Part shown: piece by piece, positions 54,487 through 64,000 of the stretch | Layout: every line of letters begins with the position of its first letter | How positions within the stretch are numbered: the first letter of the stretch is position 1 | Assembly: GCA_016720685.1 (NCBI GenBank) | Contig: JADKKC010000001.1 | Location: 62,001-126,000, forward strand | DNA length: 64,000 nt | Reading direction: 5' to 3' | Origin: Zoogloea sp. | GTDB taxonomy: Bacteria > Pseudomonadota > Gammaproteobacteria > Burkholderiales > Rhodocyclaceae | Position numbers and translations under genes: made by a program | The notes under the pieces: generated by a model | The model's database searches: none | The model's input: the letters and a program-made list of their open reading frames with translations, nothing else | What the model was told of the DNA's origin: nothing

Positions 54487-55056
54487 CTAAGACAGGCAGG
54501 AAGCGGGTCGGGCGCGTTGTATGCCCAGCAGGTAGTTGAAGTAGGCCTCGACTTCCGCGGCATGCCAGGGCTTTGCACCGGCGGTGGGCGGAATGTAGCC
54601 GCCTGCGCTTTCAAGACCCAGATTCACGATGTCTACGATGGCGATCCGCTCGGAGACGCTGGCGTTGAGGTAAACCGCCGCAGCCTTGGAATAGATGTCG
54701 CCACGGTTGAGCGCGTCGAGCAGGGAGCCAATGGTGTGCGGATCGCTGCCGAAGGCGGTGGCGTAGGGGATGTTCAGGTTCGCTTCGTTGGCCAGCTGGG
54801 TCTTCCAGTACGACACTCCGCGACCGTTGAAGTCCGTGCAGACATAGTCGCGCGGGCGGCTCAGGTTTCCGGAAACAGAAAAGCCTGACGGCGATTTGCA
54901 GTTCGAGGCCAGCACCGGCGTGCTTTTCAGGGCCATCAGCAAAGGGGCACCGGCAAGACCGGCCTGGACGAGTCGGCGACGGCCCTTCTGCGATACGGCG
55001 CTGTCGGACTTGGCGACTTGCGACGCGGCAGATTTTTCAGTTTTTTCCAGATTCAT
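54487..55056 (-). CDS. Tat-like exported protein, candidate substrate of the HPr-rel-A cassette
   Basis: 189 aa. Residues 1-24 are polar and charged. A twin-arginine-like motif, KGRRRLVQAGLAGAPLLMAL, and an Ala-x-Ala-like site near VLAS follow, so the protein is probably exported by Tat. The mature part has cysteines in SNCKSP, DYVCTDF and the C-terminal PASCLS, and is not similar to any family I know. It is first in the four-gene unit. The long polar leader could be bound by the PqqD-like protein. It may be the modified product or a separate exported enzyme. Confidence 0.72.
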   Translation of the reverse strand: MNLEKTEKSAASQVAKSDSAVSQKGRRRLVQAGLAGAPLLMALKSTPVLASNCKSPSGFSVSGNLSRPRDYVCTDFNGRGVSYWKTQLANEANLNIPYATAFGSDPHTIGSLLDALNRGDIYSKAAAVYLNASVSERIAIVDIVNLGLESAGGYIPPTAGAKPWHAAEVEAYFNYLLGIQRARPASCLS

Positions 55057-55264
55057 CCTAAACCTCGTTTTGCTGACGCCAAGACCGGCGTTCTCATGTG
55101 CAGTATAGGCAGCCCAAGCTTACGTTGATGTGACGTGGGTCCGCATTTGGTCAAAATAGGCCAAGCAAATTTCGTTCCGGATTTCTCGGCGATTTTAGTT
55201 CGGTGATTTTAAAGGAATTAAAACCGCAGGGGAAAGATCTGCGCGCGAATCTGCCGGCAGGTGT

Positions 55265-55297
55265 CAAAAAAGCCGACAGATTCGGATGGCTTTTTTT
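55265..55297. terminator. Terminator-like hairpin after the kinase gene
   Basis: AAAAAAGCC pairs with GGCTTTTTT around GACAGATTCGGAT. It lies 23 bases after the minus-strand kinase gene and is symmetric, so it can act on both strands. The rest of 55057-55264 has no gene. Confidence 0.75.
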
Positions 55298-55319
55298 CGG
55301 GCGGCGGACGCCGCTGCGC

Positions 55320-56606
55320 CTAGATGCTGGCGATGCGGCTGTTGGCGAGCGAGAGGCGGCTGGCCAGAACTTCGAGAAAACCTTTGTAAAAATGCATTTG
55401 GCACAGGCTGGATGCGCGCAGCAGGGCGGGGGCGCGGATGGTCAGGATGCGTGTTTCGGTGGTGGTTTCAACCGAGGCCGTGCGGGCGCCGCGGCCGGGG
55501 GAGAACAGGGCCATCTCGCCAAAACAGTCGCCGGCGCTGAGCACGTTGAGCAGGTGGCTTTTCTTGGCAATGCGCAGCTCGCCCTGGACGACGAAGCAGA
55601 AGTAGTTGCCCGGTTCGCCTTCCTTCATGACCACGGTGCCGGGCGGGATCAGGCGCCATTCGGCAAAGCGGACGATCTCCCAGATTTCGATGTCGCTGAA
55701 TTCGCGGAAGAAACGGAAGGCGCGCAGGCGCTCGAATTTTTCGCTGTCGGGCGGCTCGGTGCTGTCGGTCACGGTGCGGCGGTGGCGATAGACCTGGGCC
55801 AGGTCGTGGGAAAACTCCCTCCATGCCGCATAGCGCCCGGATATGTTGCAGTGCATGGCCTTGCCGACGATGGCGTCCAGTTCCGGCGGGATCTCCGGGC
55901 GGATGCTCGACGGCGGCGGCGGTGTTTCGTGGGCGATCTTGTACGCCAGGGTGGCCTTGCTGCTGCCTTCGAAGGGCAGCCGGCCGGTGAGCAGCTGATA
56001 CATCACCACGCCGAGGGAGTAGATGTCGGTGCGGTGGTCGAGGGGCTGTTCGCGGACCTGCTCGGGCGACATGTAGGCGGGCGAGCCGAGGCCTGACAGC
56101 TGGGTGGTTTCGCTGGCGGTGAAGATTGCCGCGCCGAAGTCGGAAATCTTGATGTCCTGCCCGTCGGGGGCCGTGAGCAGGATGTTGGCCGGCTTGATGT
56201 CCCGGTGCGTGACACCCTGCAGGTGGGCGTAGTCGAGGGCCCGGGTGCACTTGAAGATGATCTCGATCAGCCGCTCGAAAGGCAGCAGCTTGTCGGGGCT
56301 GGTGAAGGCATCCAGGGTGCCGCCGGGCACGTATTCCATGACCACGTAGGCGTCGCGCTCGTCGATGACCGCGTCGTGGATCTGGACGATGTGCGGGTGC
56401 TGCAGCTTGCCGGCGAGGGAGGCCTCGTTGAGCAGCATGTGGTGGTACAGGGTGGTGTGGTCGGTGACCCGCAGCATCTCCGGGTGAAGACGCTTGATGG
56501 CCACCTCCCGCTGGGCGAAAGGATCGAAGCCGAGATAGACGGTACTGGTCGCGCCTTCACCCAGCTTTCGCCTGACCTCGTATTTGCCGATCCTTTCCAT
56601 TTTCAT
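55320..56606 (-). CDS. Serine/threonine protein kinase with C-terminal cyclic-nucleotide-binding domain
   Basis: 428 aa. Eukaryote-type kinase domain at about 8-265: glycine loop GEGATSTVYLG, Lys38, catalytic HRDIKPANI (Asp136), DFG at 156-158, and PAYMSPEQ. A cNMP-binding domain follows at about 290-415 (FREFSDIEIWEIVRF, GEPGNYFCFVVQGELRIA, GDCFGEMALFS). No membrane helix, so it is cytoplasmic. A cyclic nucleotide may gate kinase activity. The Arg expected in the phosphate-binding cassette is replaced by PGRGART, so ligand binding is uncertain. argH ends 6 bases upstream, so the two may be co-transcribed. Confidence 0.88.
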   Translation of the reverse strand: MKMERIGKYEVRRKLGEGATSTVYLGFDPFAQREVAIKRLHPEMLRVTDHTTLYHHMLLNEASLAGKLQHPHIVQIHDAVIDERDAYVVMEYVPGGTLDAFTSPDKLLPFERLIEIIFKCTRALDYAHLQGVTHRDIKPANILLTAPDGQDIKISDFGAAIFTASETTQLSGLGSPAYMSPEQVREQPLDHRTDIYSLGVVMYQLLTGRLPFEGSSKATLAYKIAHETPPPPSSIRPEIPPELDAIVGKAMHCNISGRYAAWREFSHDLAQVYRHRRTVTDSTEPPDSEKFERLRAFRFFREFSDIEIWEIVRFAEWRLIPPGTVVMKEGEPGNYFCFVVQGELRIAKKSHLLNVLSAGDCFGEMALFSPGRGARTASVETTTETRILTIRAPALLRASSLCQMHFYKGFLEVLASRLSLANSRIASI

Positions 56607-56612
56607 CCTTCC

Positions 56613-58070
<1,458 letters not shown>

Positions 58071-58155
58071 AATTAATTGATGCTCTCTGCGATAAAAGCG
58101 GCCTACGCCCGGAGAGAATCCCGTGGATTCAAGGTTTTGGCCCGGTTTTTGATAC

Positions 58156-59175
58156 ATGAGTATAAAGCAAAACCTGCGCCGCGCCGGGTGGGGCGGGCGT
58201 CCCGCGCAATTGCCGGACTTCCGCAATCTTGGTGTGGTGCTGCGCATCCTGCTGCTGGTAAATGCACTGGCCGTGGCGGCCGTGCTGGTTCGCAACGAGC
58301 AGCTTGATCTGATCGCCATCGAGGCGCTGGAGCTGGCCGTGGGCGTCGAGTTTCCGCTGATTCTCGGCGTGGCCGCGTTGTTCCTGCTGCAGCCCGTGCT
58401 GCGCCGCCTGCCCTATCGGCCCGGGGTGGTGGCGGTGCTGGGCACGGTGCTTGCGGTGGCCCTGGCCAGTCGCAGCCTGCTGGCGCCCATCGGCACGGGC
58501 GGGCAGTTGCGTCCGCTGGTCTGGTCCCTGGTAACCGCCGCGGCAGTGCTGGCGTATTTTTACCGGCGCGGTGCCGCGCAGGCGCCGGCGCTGGCCGAGG
58601 CACGGCTCCTGGCACTGACGGCGCGGATCCGGCCGCATTTCCTGTTCAACAGTCTCAACGGGGTGCTCGGCGTGCTGCGCAGCAATCCGAGGCGGGCCGA
58701 AGAGGCGCTGGAGGAGTTGTCCGATCTGTTTCGTGCGCTGATGCAGGACAGCCGCGAACTGGTGCCGCTGGCCGACGAAATCACCCTGTGCGAGCGCTAC
58801 CTCAACCTTGAGCGCCTGCGTCTCGGCGATCGCCTGCAGGTGGATTGGCGCCGTGATCCGCTGGCCGATGCGGCCCTCGTGCCGCCGCTGCTGCTCCAGC
58901 CGCTGATCGAAAACGCCGTCTGTCACGGCATCGAGCCGGGCGCCGGGCCGGGCACGGTTTCGATTACCATCGAGCGCCGCGGGCCGGCGGTGATCATCGG
59001 GATCGCCAACCCGCTTCTCGACGCGGTTCGCCATCATGTGGGCAACCGCATGGCTCTCGACAACATCCGTGAACGACTGATGCTGTTCTACGACCTCGAA
59101 GCCGCCCTTGATATCGAGCAAAGCGCCGACGCCTATTGCGTGCGCATCCGCCTGCCATTCCGGAATGAACGATGA
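58156..59175 (+). CDS. algZ: AlgZ/LytS-type sensor histidine kinase
   Basis: 339 aa. Four or more membrane helices in residues 25-135, then a His_kinase domain with the phosphoacceptor in RIRPHFLFNSLNG (His161) and a HATPase with PLIENAVCHGIEPG. The ATP-binding part has a shorter GxG region than usual. AlgZ (FimS) works with AlgR to control type IV pili and polysaccharides. Its gene overlaps algR by 4 bases. Confidence 0.88.
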   Translation: MSIKQNLRRAGWGGRPAQLPDFRNLGVVLRILLLVNALAVAAVLVRNEQLDLIAIEALELAVGVEFPLILGVAALFLLQPVLRRLPYRPGVVAVLGTVLAVALASRSLLAPIGTGGQLRPLVWSLVTAAAVLAYFYRRGAAQAPALAEARLLALTARIRPHFLFNSLNGVLGVLRSNPRRAEEALEELSDLFRALMQDSRELVPLADEITLCERYLNLERLRLGDRLQVDWRRDPLADAALVPPLLLQPLIENAVCHGIEPGAGPGTVSITIERRGPAVIIGIANPLLDAVRHHVGNRMALDNIRERLMLFYDLEAALDIEQSADAYCVRIRLPFRNER

Positions 59176-59957
59176 GCGACACATTTTCTGCTGCTGATTT
59201 CGAGCCGCTGGCCGTGCTGGTCGTGGACGACGAGGCGCCGGCCCGCGAACGCCTGCGCGACCTGCTTGGCGATATCGCCGAAAGCCAGCCGACGCGAATC
59301 GTCGGCATGGCCGCCAATGGCGTCGAAGCCCTGGCGCTGCTCGAGCGCGAAACCGTTGATCTGATCCTGACCGACATCCGCATGCCGGTGATGGACGGTA
59401 TCGAACTGGCGCGTCATGTGGGCCGCCTGCCGCGGGTTCCAGCGGTGATCTTTACCACCGCCTATGACGAATACGCCGTGCGCGCCTTTGAGCTGGCCGC
59501 GGTGGATTACCTCCTCAAGCCGGTGCGCGCAATGCGCCTTGCCGAGGCCATTGCAAAGGCCCGCCGCGTGCGTCCGCCTGCAGACGAAATCCTGCGTCAG
59601 ATGGCGCCTGCCAATCGCAGTCACTTCAGCATCAACGAGCGCGGTCGCATTTTGCTGGTGCCGGTGGCGGATGTGCTTTATCTGAAGGCCGAGCAGAAAT
59701 ACGTGGTGGCCCGCAGCCGGCAGCGGGAATACCTGCTGGACGAATCGCTGGTGCAACTCGAGGACGAGTTTCCCGACCTGTTCTTGCGCATTCACCGCAA
59801 TTGCCTGATTGCACGGAATGCCGTGAAAGGCGTGGCCCGTGCCACCACCGGCCTGGACGGCGAAGCCCATTGGGTCATTATTCTGGACGGACTGGCCGAA
59901 CAGTTGCCGGTAAGCCGCCGCCAGTGGCCGGCGGTAAAAGAAGCGCTGGGCGTCTGA
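59172..59957 (+). CDS. algR: LytTR-type response regulator AlgR
   Basis: 261 aa. The receiver has VVDDEAPARERLR, Asp68 in LTDIRMPVMDG and a Lys in YLLKPVRAM. The LytTR DNA-binding domain is at about 155-255, with EQKYVVARSRQREYLLDESL and RIHRNCLIARNAV. It is the cognate partner of AlgZ. In many relatives hemC follows; here an H-NS-like gene converges instead. Confidence 0.92.
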   Translation: MSDTFSAADFEPLAVLVVDDEAPARERLRDLLGDIAESQPTRIVGMAANGVEALALLERETVDLILTDIRMPVMDGIELARHVGRLPRVPAVIFTTAYDEYAVRAFELAAVDYLLKPVRAMRLAEAIAKARRVRPPADEILRQMAPANRSHFSINERGRILLVPVADVLYLKAEQKYVVARSRQREYLLDESLVQLEDEFPDLFLRIHRNCLIARNAVKGVARATTGLDGEAHWVIILDGLAEQLPVSRRQWPAVKEALGV

Positions 59958-59992
59958 AGCAGGCTTCGGACGCAAGCAGCAATACAAAAAAA

Positions 59993-60325
59993 TCAGTTGC
60001 CGCTAACGGCGAAATCCTGCAGCGACTTGCCGGCGGCCAGGCCTTCGACGATCCACAGCGGCTTGCGGCCCTTGCCCGACCAGCCAATGCTCGGGTTTTG
60101 CGGATTGCGGAAGCGGATTTCGCTCTTGGTCGTGCGGGCGCCGGACGTGGCGCGTGCCGGCTTGGAAGTCTTGAAGCCAGGAAATACTTCTTCAAGGCTC
60201 AGTCCGTATTCCTGGACGATTTCCTGAACCTGTTGAATCGCCCGGCTGACTTCGTTGCGACGGACTTCTTCAATCTGTTTTGCCAGTTCGGCCTGTTGGG
60301 CGAGAAGTTCCTTGAGAGTTGCCAT
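59993..60325 (-). CDS. H-NS-like nucleoid protein
   Basis: 110 aa from the ATG at 60325, with AAAAGGATC before it. N-terminal coiled coil (LKELLAQQAELAKQIEEVRR), a Pro/Ala/Thr linker, then a C-terminal DNA-binding domain with NPSIGWSGKGRKPLW, the H-NS core. It would bind AT-rich DNA and silence acquired genes such as the low-GC island here. The gene is monocistronic. The divergent gap to ygiQ (60326-60789) is moderately AT-rich. Confidence 0.92.
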   Translation of the reverse strand: MATLKELLAQQAELAKQIEEVRRNEVSRAIQQVQEIVQEYGLSLEEVFPGFKTSKPARATSGARTTKSEIRFRNPQNPSIGWSGKGRKPLWIVEGLAAGKSLQDFAVSGN

Positions 60326-60789
60326 TGAATTGATCCTTTTTGGGTTTGATTCGGGTGTGCTTGCCTGATGTGTTGCGGCTTGAGTCTTTCGACAATTCGA
60401 TTGTAATGCCAAAGCCGCAATCAAAGGGGGTTTCCGCTGGAAAGGGGAAATACGGATTGCCTGCTTTGTCGAGTCCTGGTGAATATTGAGGGCAGATGAA
60501 TTGCCGACTGCCGCCACGGATTTGCGGCTTTTCGGCAAGTGATCATGAATAAGGTTTTTTGGGCTGGCGGGTTTGCAGTTTGAATATCCGGTGTTTTGCT
60601 GAACCGATTGGCGACTTGTAAATCAAAGTTACATTGCCCGAAAACCGGTCTGCGCTGTCTCCTGTGCCGGCGCGCAATACGCGTGGGCGGCGTGCGCCGA
60701 GTAAGGATAGAATCGCGCCGGCCAAGTCGTTAAAAATACATAAATGCGCGCTTGCATCTCCGGATGCGTGTGCATTGCAATCGAGCCCC
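60326..60789. other. Divergent region between the H-NS-like gene and ygiQ
   Basis: 464 bases without a gene. A TAGAAT -10 at 60708-60713 could serve ygiQ. On the minus strand TACAAT near 60395 could serve the H-NS-like gene but lacks a well-spaced -35. No repeat or hairpin stands out. Confidence 0.45.
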
Positions 60790-62988
60790 ATGGAAAACCC
60801 AGCCCTCGCACCCTCCCTGCTGTCCTACCCCCGCTACCGGCCCGGGCTTGCTCCGGCGCCCTTCCTGCCCATGTCGCGGGCCGAGATGGACGCCCTCGGC
60901 TGGGACGCGTGCGACATCATCGTCGTCACCGGCGATGCCTACATCGACCACCCCAGCTTCGGCATGGCGCTGATCGGCCGCACGCTGGAGGCCCAGGGTT
61001 TCCGCGTCGGCATCATCAGTCAGCCCGACTGGCGTTCGGCCGACGCCTTCCGGGCGCTCGGCAAGCCGCGGCTGTTCTACGGCATCACGGCCGGCAACAT
61101 GGATTCGATGATCAACCGCTATACGGCTGATCGCAAACCGCGCTCCGACGACGCCTACACGCCGGATGCCGCGCCCGACAAGCGCCCCGACCGGGCCGTC
61201 GTCGTGTACGCCCAGCGTGCCCGCGAGGCCTACCCGGACGCCAATATCGTCATCGGCAGCATCGAGGCCAGCCTGCGCCGCATCGCCCATTACGATCACT
61301 GGTCCGAGAAGGTGAAGCGTTCGGTGCTGCCCGATTCCAAGGCCGATCTGCTGATCTTCGGCTCCGGCGAGCGCGCGACCATCGCCCTCGCGCATCGCCT
61401 TGCCGCCGGCGAGCCCATCGAGGCCATCCGCGATCTGCGTGGCACGGCCTTCATGGTCAAGCCCGGCTGGCATCCTGAAGGCTTTGTCGAAGTCGACTCG
61501 ATCGCCATCGACCGCCCGGGCCCCGTCGAACCCCACCGCGACCCCTACGAGATGGAGCCTGAAGGGGCGACTGCAGGGGCGACTTCAGTCGCCCAGCCCG
61601 CGGCCCAGCCGATCCGCATCGTGCCCGCCGCCGAGCGGGTGGCCAGCCGCAAGGCCGACCGGGCCCGTCAGGTCATCCGCCTGCCGGCTTACGAAGTGGT
61701 GAAGGACGACAAGGTGATGTACGCCCATGCGTCGCGCACCTTCCACCTCGAATCCAACCCCGGCAACGCCCGGGCGATGGTCCAGGCCCACGGCGTCGGC
61801 CCCGGTTGCCGCGACGTGTGGCTCAATCCGCCGCCGGTTCCGCTCACCACCGAGGAAATGGACTGGGTCTTCGGCCAGCCCTATGCCCGTCGTCCGCATC
61901 CGGCTTACGGCGAGGCGCGCATTCCGGCCTGGGACATGATCCGTTTCTCGATCAACATCATGCGCGGCTGTTTTGGTGGATGTACCTTCTGCTCGATCAC
62001 CGAGCACGAGGGCCGCATCATCCAGAGCCGCTCGGAAGGCTCGATCCTGCGCGAGATCGAGGAAATCCGCGACAAGACGCCGGGCTTCACCGGAACCATC
62101 TCGGATCTGGGCGGCCCCACCGCCAACATGTACCGCATGGCCTGCAAGGATCCGCAGATCGAGGCCTCGTGTCGGCGCCTGTCCTGCGTGTTTCCCGGCA
62201 TCTGCGAAAACCTCGGCACTGACCACGGCCCGCTGATCAGCCTGTACCGCAAGGCGCGGGCAATTCCCGGTGTCAAAAAAGTGTTGATCGGCTCCGGTTT
62301 GCGCTACGACCTGGCCGTGCGCTCGCCCGAATACGTGAAAGAGCTGGTGACCCACCACGTGGGCGGCCTGCTCAAGATCGCCCCCGAGCACACCGAGGAA
62401 GGCCCGCTCGGCAAGATGATGAAGCCGGGCATCGCCACCTACGACCGTTTCAAGGAGATGTTCGAGCAGTACTCGAAAGAGGCCGGCAAGAAGCAGCACC
62501 TGATTCCCTACTTCATCGCCGCTCACCCCGGCACCACCGACGAGGACATGGTCAACCTCGCCCTGTGGCTGAAGTCCGGCAACTTCAAGCTCGACCAGGT
62601 GCAAACCTTCATGCCGACCCCGATGGCCATGGCGACCACCATGTATCACTCGGGCAAAAACCCCTTGCGCAAGGTGTCGGAATCATCGGAGGCCGTCGAT
62701 ACGCCGAAGTCCGGTCGTCAGCGTCGCCTCCACAAGGCCCTGCTGCGCTACCACGACCCCGAAGGCTGGCCGCTGATTCGCGAGGCGCTGCGGGCCATGG
62801 GGCGTGCCGAGCTGATCGGCAGCGCCCCCCGGCACCTCGTGCCGCGGGATCAGCCGGTGATCCTCGACCGGGGGCAGGGCAGCGGTGAACAAAAAACCGG
62901 CAAGGCGTCCAGCCCGACAGGCGCCCGCCGCGCGCCGCCGCTGCAGCGTGGCGGCGGCGGAGCGGGGCGTCCGCGCGGGCGCTCCTGA
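60790..62988 (+). CDS. ygiQ: YgiQ-family radical SAM protein
   Basis: 732 aa from the ATG at 60790. An N-terminal cobalamin-like domain (DIIVVTGDAYIDHPSFG) is followed by a radical SAM domain with CFGGCTFC near residues 393-400, and a C-terminal DUF3362-like part ending in a Gly/Arg-rich tail. The reaction of YgiQ proteins is not established. A palindrome, GGGCGACT-TC-AGTCGCCC (61577-61594), lies within codons for a variable linker (ATAGATSVAQPAAQ), suggesting in-frame insertion of a small repeat. Confidence 0.93.
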   Translation: MENPALAPSLLSYPRYRPGLAPAPFLPMSRAEMDALGWDACDIIVVTGDAYIDHPSFGMALIGRTLEAQGFRVGIISQPDWRSADAFRALGKPRLFYGITAGNMDSMINRYTADRKPRSDDAYTPDAAPDKRPDRAVVVYAQRAREAYPDANIVIGSIEASLRRIAHYDHWSEKVKRSVLPDSKADLLIFGSGERATIALAHRLAAGEPIEAIRDLRGTAFMVKPGWHPEGFVEVDSIAIDRPGPVEPHRDPYEMEPEGATAGATSVAQPAAQPIRIVPAAERVASRKADRARQVIRLPAYEVVKDDKVMYAHASRTFHLESNPGNARAMVQAHGVGPGCRDVWLNPPPVPLTTEEMDWVFGQPYARRPHPAYGEARIPAWDMIRFSINIMRGCFGGCTFCSITEHEGRIIQSRSEGSILREIEEIRDKTPGFTGTISDLGGPTANMYRMACKDPQIEASCRRLSCVFPGICENLGTDHGPLISLYRKARAIPGVKKVLIGSGLRYDLAVRSPEYVKELVTHHVGGLLKIAPEHTEEGPLGKMMKPGIATYDRFKEMFEQYSKEAGKKQHLIPYFIAAHPGTTDEDMVNLALWLKSGNFKLDQVQTFMPTPMAMATTMYHSGKNPLRKVSESSEAVDTPKSGRQRRLHKALLRYHDPEGWPLIREALRAMGRAELIGSAPRHLVPRDQPVILDRGQGSGEQKTGKASSPTGARRAPPLQRGGGGAGRPRGRS
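61564..61594. repeat. Repeat/palindrome inside ygiQ
   Basis: AGGGGCGACT is tandemly repeated (12-base period) and the second copy forms an 18-bp palindrome with AGTCGCCC at 61577-61594. It adds an Ala/Thr-rich linker to the protein without breaking the frame. Confidence 0.6.
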
Positions 62989-63243
62989 ATCATGTCCGGT
63001 TCCACGCCGCTGCGTGTGCCATGCCCCGGGAATGCCGGCTTCGTCTGCGTGCGATACGGAAGTGGTGCACAAATGCGGTAAACGATTCCGGGTATGATTC
63101 GGCCTCCCAAGCCGGGCGGGTGGTCGATCTGCGTCCTTGATTCAAGACACTTTTTGCAACCAGGCCGGCTTCCGTAAACTGCAATACTGTTGCGCTGAAG
63201 TCAGGGCGGCTTTCGCCTGCCCTGTGACGATTCTGGTGGCCGC

Positions 63244-63855
63244 GTGGATAAGTTTGAATACCGAAAGACCCTGGCCGGACGGCTCGATTCGCTGATCGAC
63301 GTCGGCTTCGCTACCTTTCGGGGTTTTGTGCGACTGGTGCTGGGCGAGCTGGAGTTCGTCAGCGGCCGTCTGCAGCCTTTCGTCCAGATCCGGCCGAAGG
63401 AAGTCAGGCGGCTGGTTTTTGTGTGCCTCGGCAACATCAACCGCAGTGCCTTTGCGGATGTCGTGGCCACCGGGCTGGGCGCACACTCCGCGTCGTTTGG
63501 CCTGTCCACGAACACCGGCGAGCCGGCCTTCGAAAAGGCCGTCAGCACCGCCCCGGTCTACGGCTACGATCTGGCCGCCCACCGCGCGACAAATTTCCCC
63601 GATTACACCTTCCAGCCCGGCGACCTGCTGCTGGCGATGGAGGTGCGGCATGTGCGCGAACTCGTCCGGCGCGGCATTCCGGAGGATTCGATCGCGCTGC
63701 TCGGGCACTGGGCGCGCCCCCACCGTATTCACATCCACGACCCGCATCGTCATACGGATGCGTATTTCCGCACCTGTTTCGCGATCATTCATTCGGGTGT
63801 GGCCAACCTCGTCGAAGAACTGCGCCAGGCAGGCAGCCCATGTCTCAAGCGATGA
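63244..63855 (+). CDS. Low-molecular-weight protein-tyrosine-phosphatase-like protein
   Basis: 203 aa with GTG start; no better start is seen. The P-loop CLGNINRS at residues 61-68 fits CX5RS of LMW phosphatases. The general-acid Asp is probably in HDPHRHTDAYF. An N-terminal extension of about 55 residues (FEYRKTLAGRLDSLIDVGFA) is longer than in typical members, which are about 150 aa. Coupling with a polysaccharide deacetylase gene (ATGA overlap) suggests a role in exopolysaccharide synthesis. A hairpin near 63205-63227 lies just before the start. Confidence 0.82.
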   Translation: MDKFEYRKTLAGRLDSLIDVGFATFRGFVRLVLGELEFVSGRLQPFVQIRPKEVRRLVFVCLGNINRSAFADVVATGLGAHSASFGLSTNTGEPAFEKAVSTAPVYGYDLAAHRATNFPDYTFQPGDLLLAMEVRHVRELVRRGIPEDSIALLGHWARPHRIHIHDPHRHTDAYFRTCFAIIHSGVANLVEELRQAGSPCLKR

Positions 63856-64000
63856 ACGTCTATCTGAGCTTCGACATCGAGGTCTGGTGCAACGGCTGGA
63901 AGGATCTCGACGGGCAGTTTCCGGCGAGTTTCGAGCGTTACGTTTATGGCCGCTCGCAGAAGGGCGACTACGCGCTGCCCAAGACGCTCGAAATCCTCGA
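63852..64000 (+). CDS. Polysaccharide deacetylase family protein (N-terminal part)
   Basis: The first 49 codons are in the window: MNVYLSFDIEVWCNGW and onward. The SFDIE stretch supplies the metal-binding Asp of the NodB-type fold. The gene runs off the right edge. Its start overlaps the phosphatase stop. Only the first motif can be seen, so the call rests on that and on context. Confidence 0.65.
   Translation, partial: MNVYLSFDIEVWCNGWKDLDGQFPASFERYVYGRSQKGDYALPKTLEIL

Overview
The window is high-GC chromosomal DNA that is almost fully coded. Gene content and order suggest a betaproteobacterium, most likely of the Azoarcus/Thauera type (Rhodocyclales): the run hemA-prfA-prmC-grxD, argH divergent from an AlgZ/AlgR pair, an H-NS-like protein, a phasin, DUF485-actP, and CIRCE-controlled groESL. 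This assignment is inferred from gene content; there is no rRNA to test it.

Layout. 1-2.3 kb: end of a molybdenum hydroxylase large subunit with its XdhC and MocA-like accessory genes. 2.3-5.2 kb: a His-rich micro-protein behind a 23-bp palindrome, then an M48 peptidase, an AIM24 protein and a small membrane protein. 5.2-12.9 kb: a czcCBA-type metal efflux operon followed by a response regulator and sensor kinase. 13-17 kb: a DUF2058 protein, an MglA-like GTPase with a receiver-like partner, and a zinc-ribbon membrane protein. 16.9-31.1 kb: a complete indole-3-acetate (auxin) degradation locus. Its catabolic genes lie in the order iacHABICDEFG, followed by a fused tautomerase, a branched-chain-amino-acid-type ABC transporter with a LivM-LivG fusion, a hemerythrin protein and a MarR regulator. 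A shared 13-bp motif, TGATTTTTCACGT, lies in both promoter regions and is a good candidate operator for that regulator.

31.2-33.8 kb is a scar of IS66 and IS21-like remnants around an octahaem cytochrome c gene whose promoter region holds an FNR-like box. groES-groEL follow at 34-36 kb. DUF485-actP and a TctD/TctE-type two-component pair come next. Both actP and the sensor kinase are frameshifted, actP by a 5-bp tandem duplication and the kinase by loss of one base. tRNA-Phe at 41.05 kb is followed by a small island: two low-GC genes of unknown function, an integrase fragment and a toxin-antitoxin fragment.

43-52 kb returns to core genes: phasin, a penicillin-binding-protein-like enzyme, methylmalonyl-CoA decarboxylase, hemA, prfA, prmC and grxD. 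52.1-55.1 kb is an uncharacterised cassette made of a nucleotidyltransferase, an HprK-related kinase, a PqqD-like chaperone and a Tat-like exported protein. This is the best candidate here for an undescribed system. 55.3-64 kb holds a Ser/Thr kinase fused to a cyclic-nucleotide-binding domain, argH, algZR, an H-NS-like gene, a YgiQ radical SAM enzyme, a low-molecular-weight phosphatase and the start of a polysaccharide deacetylase.

All calls come from reading the sequence and recalling protein families. No database search was run.
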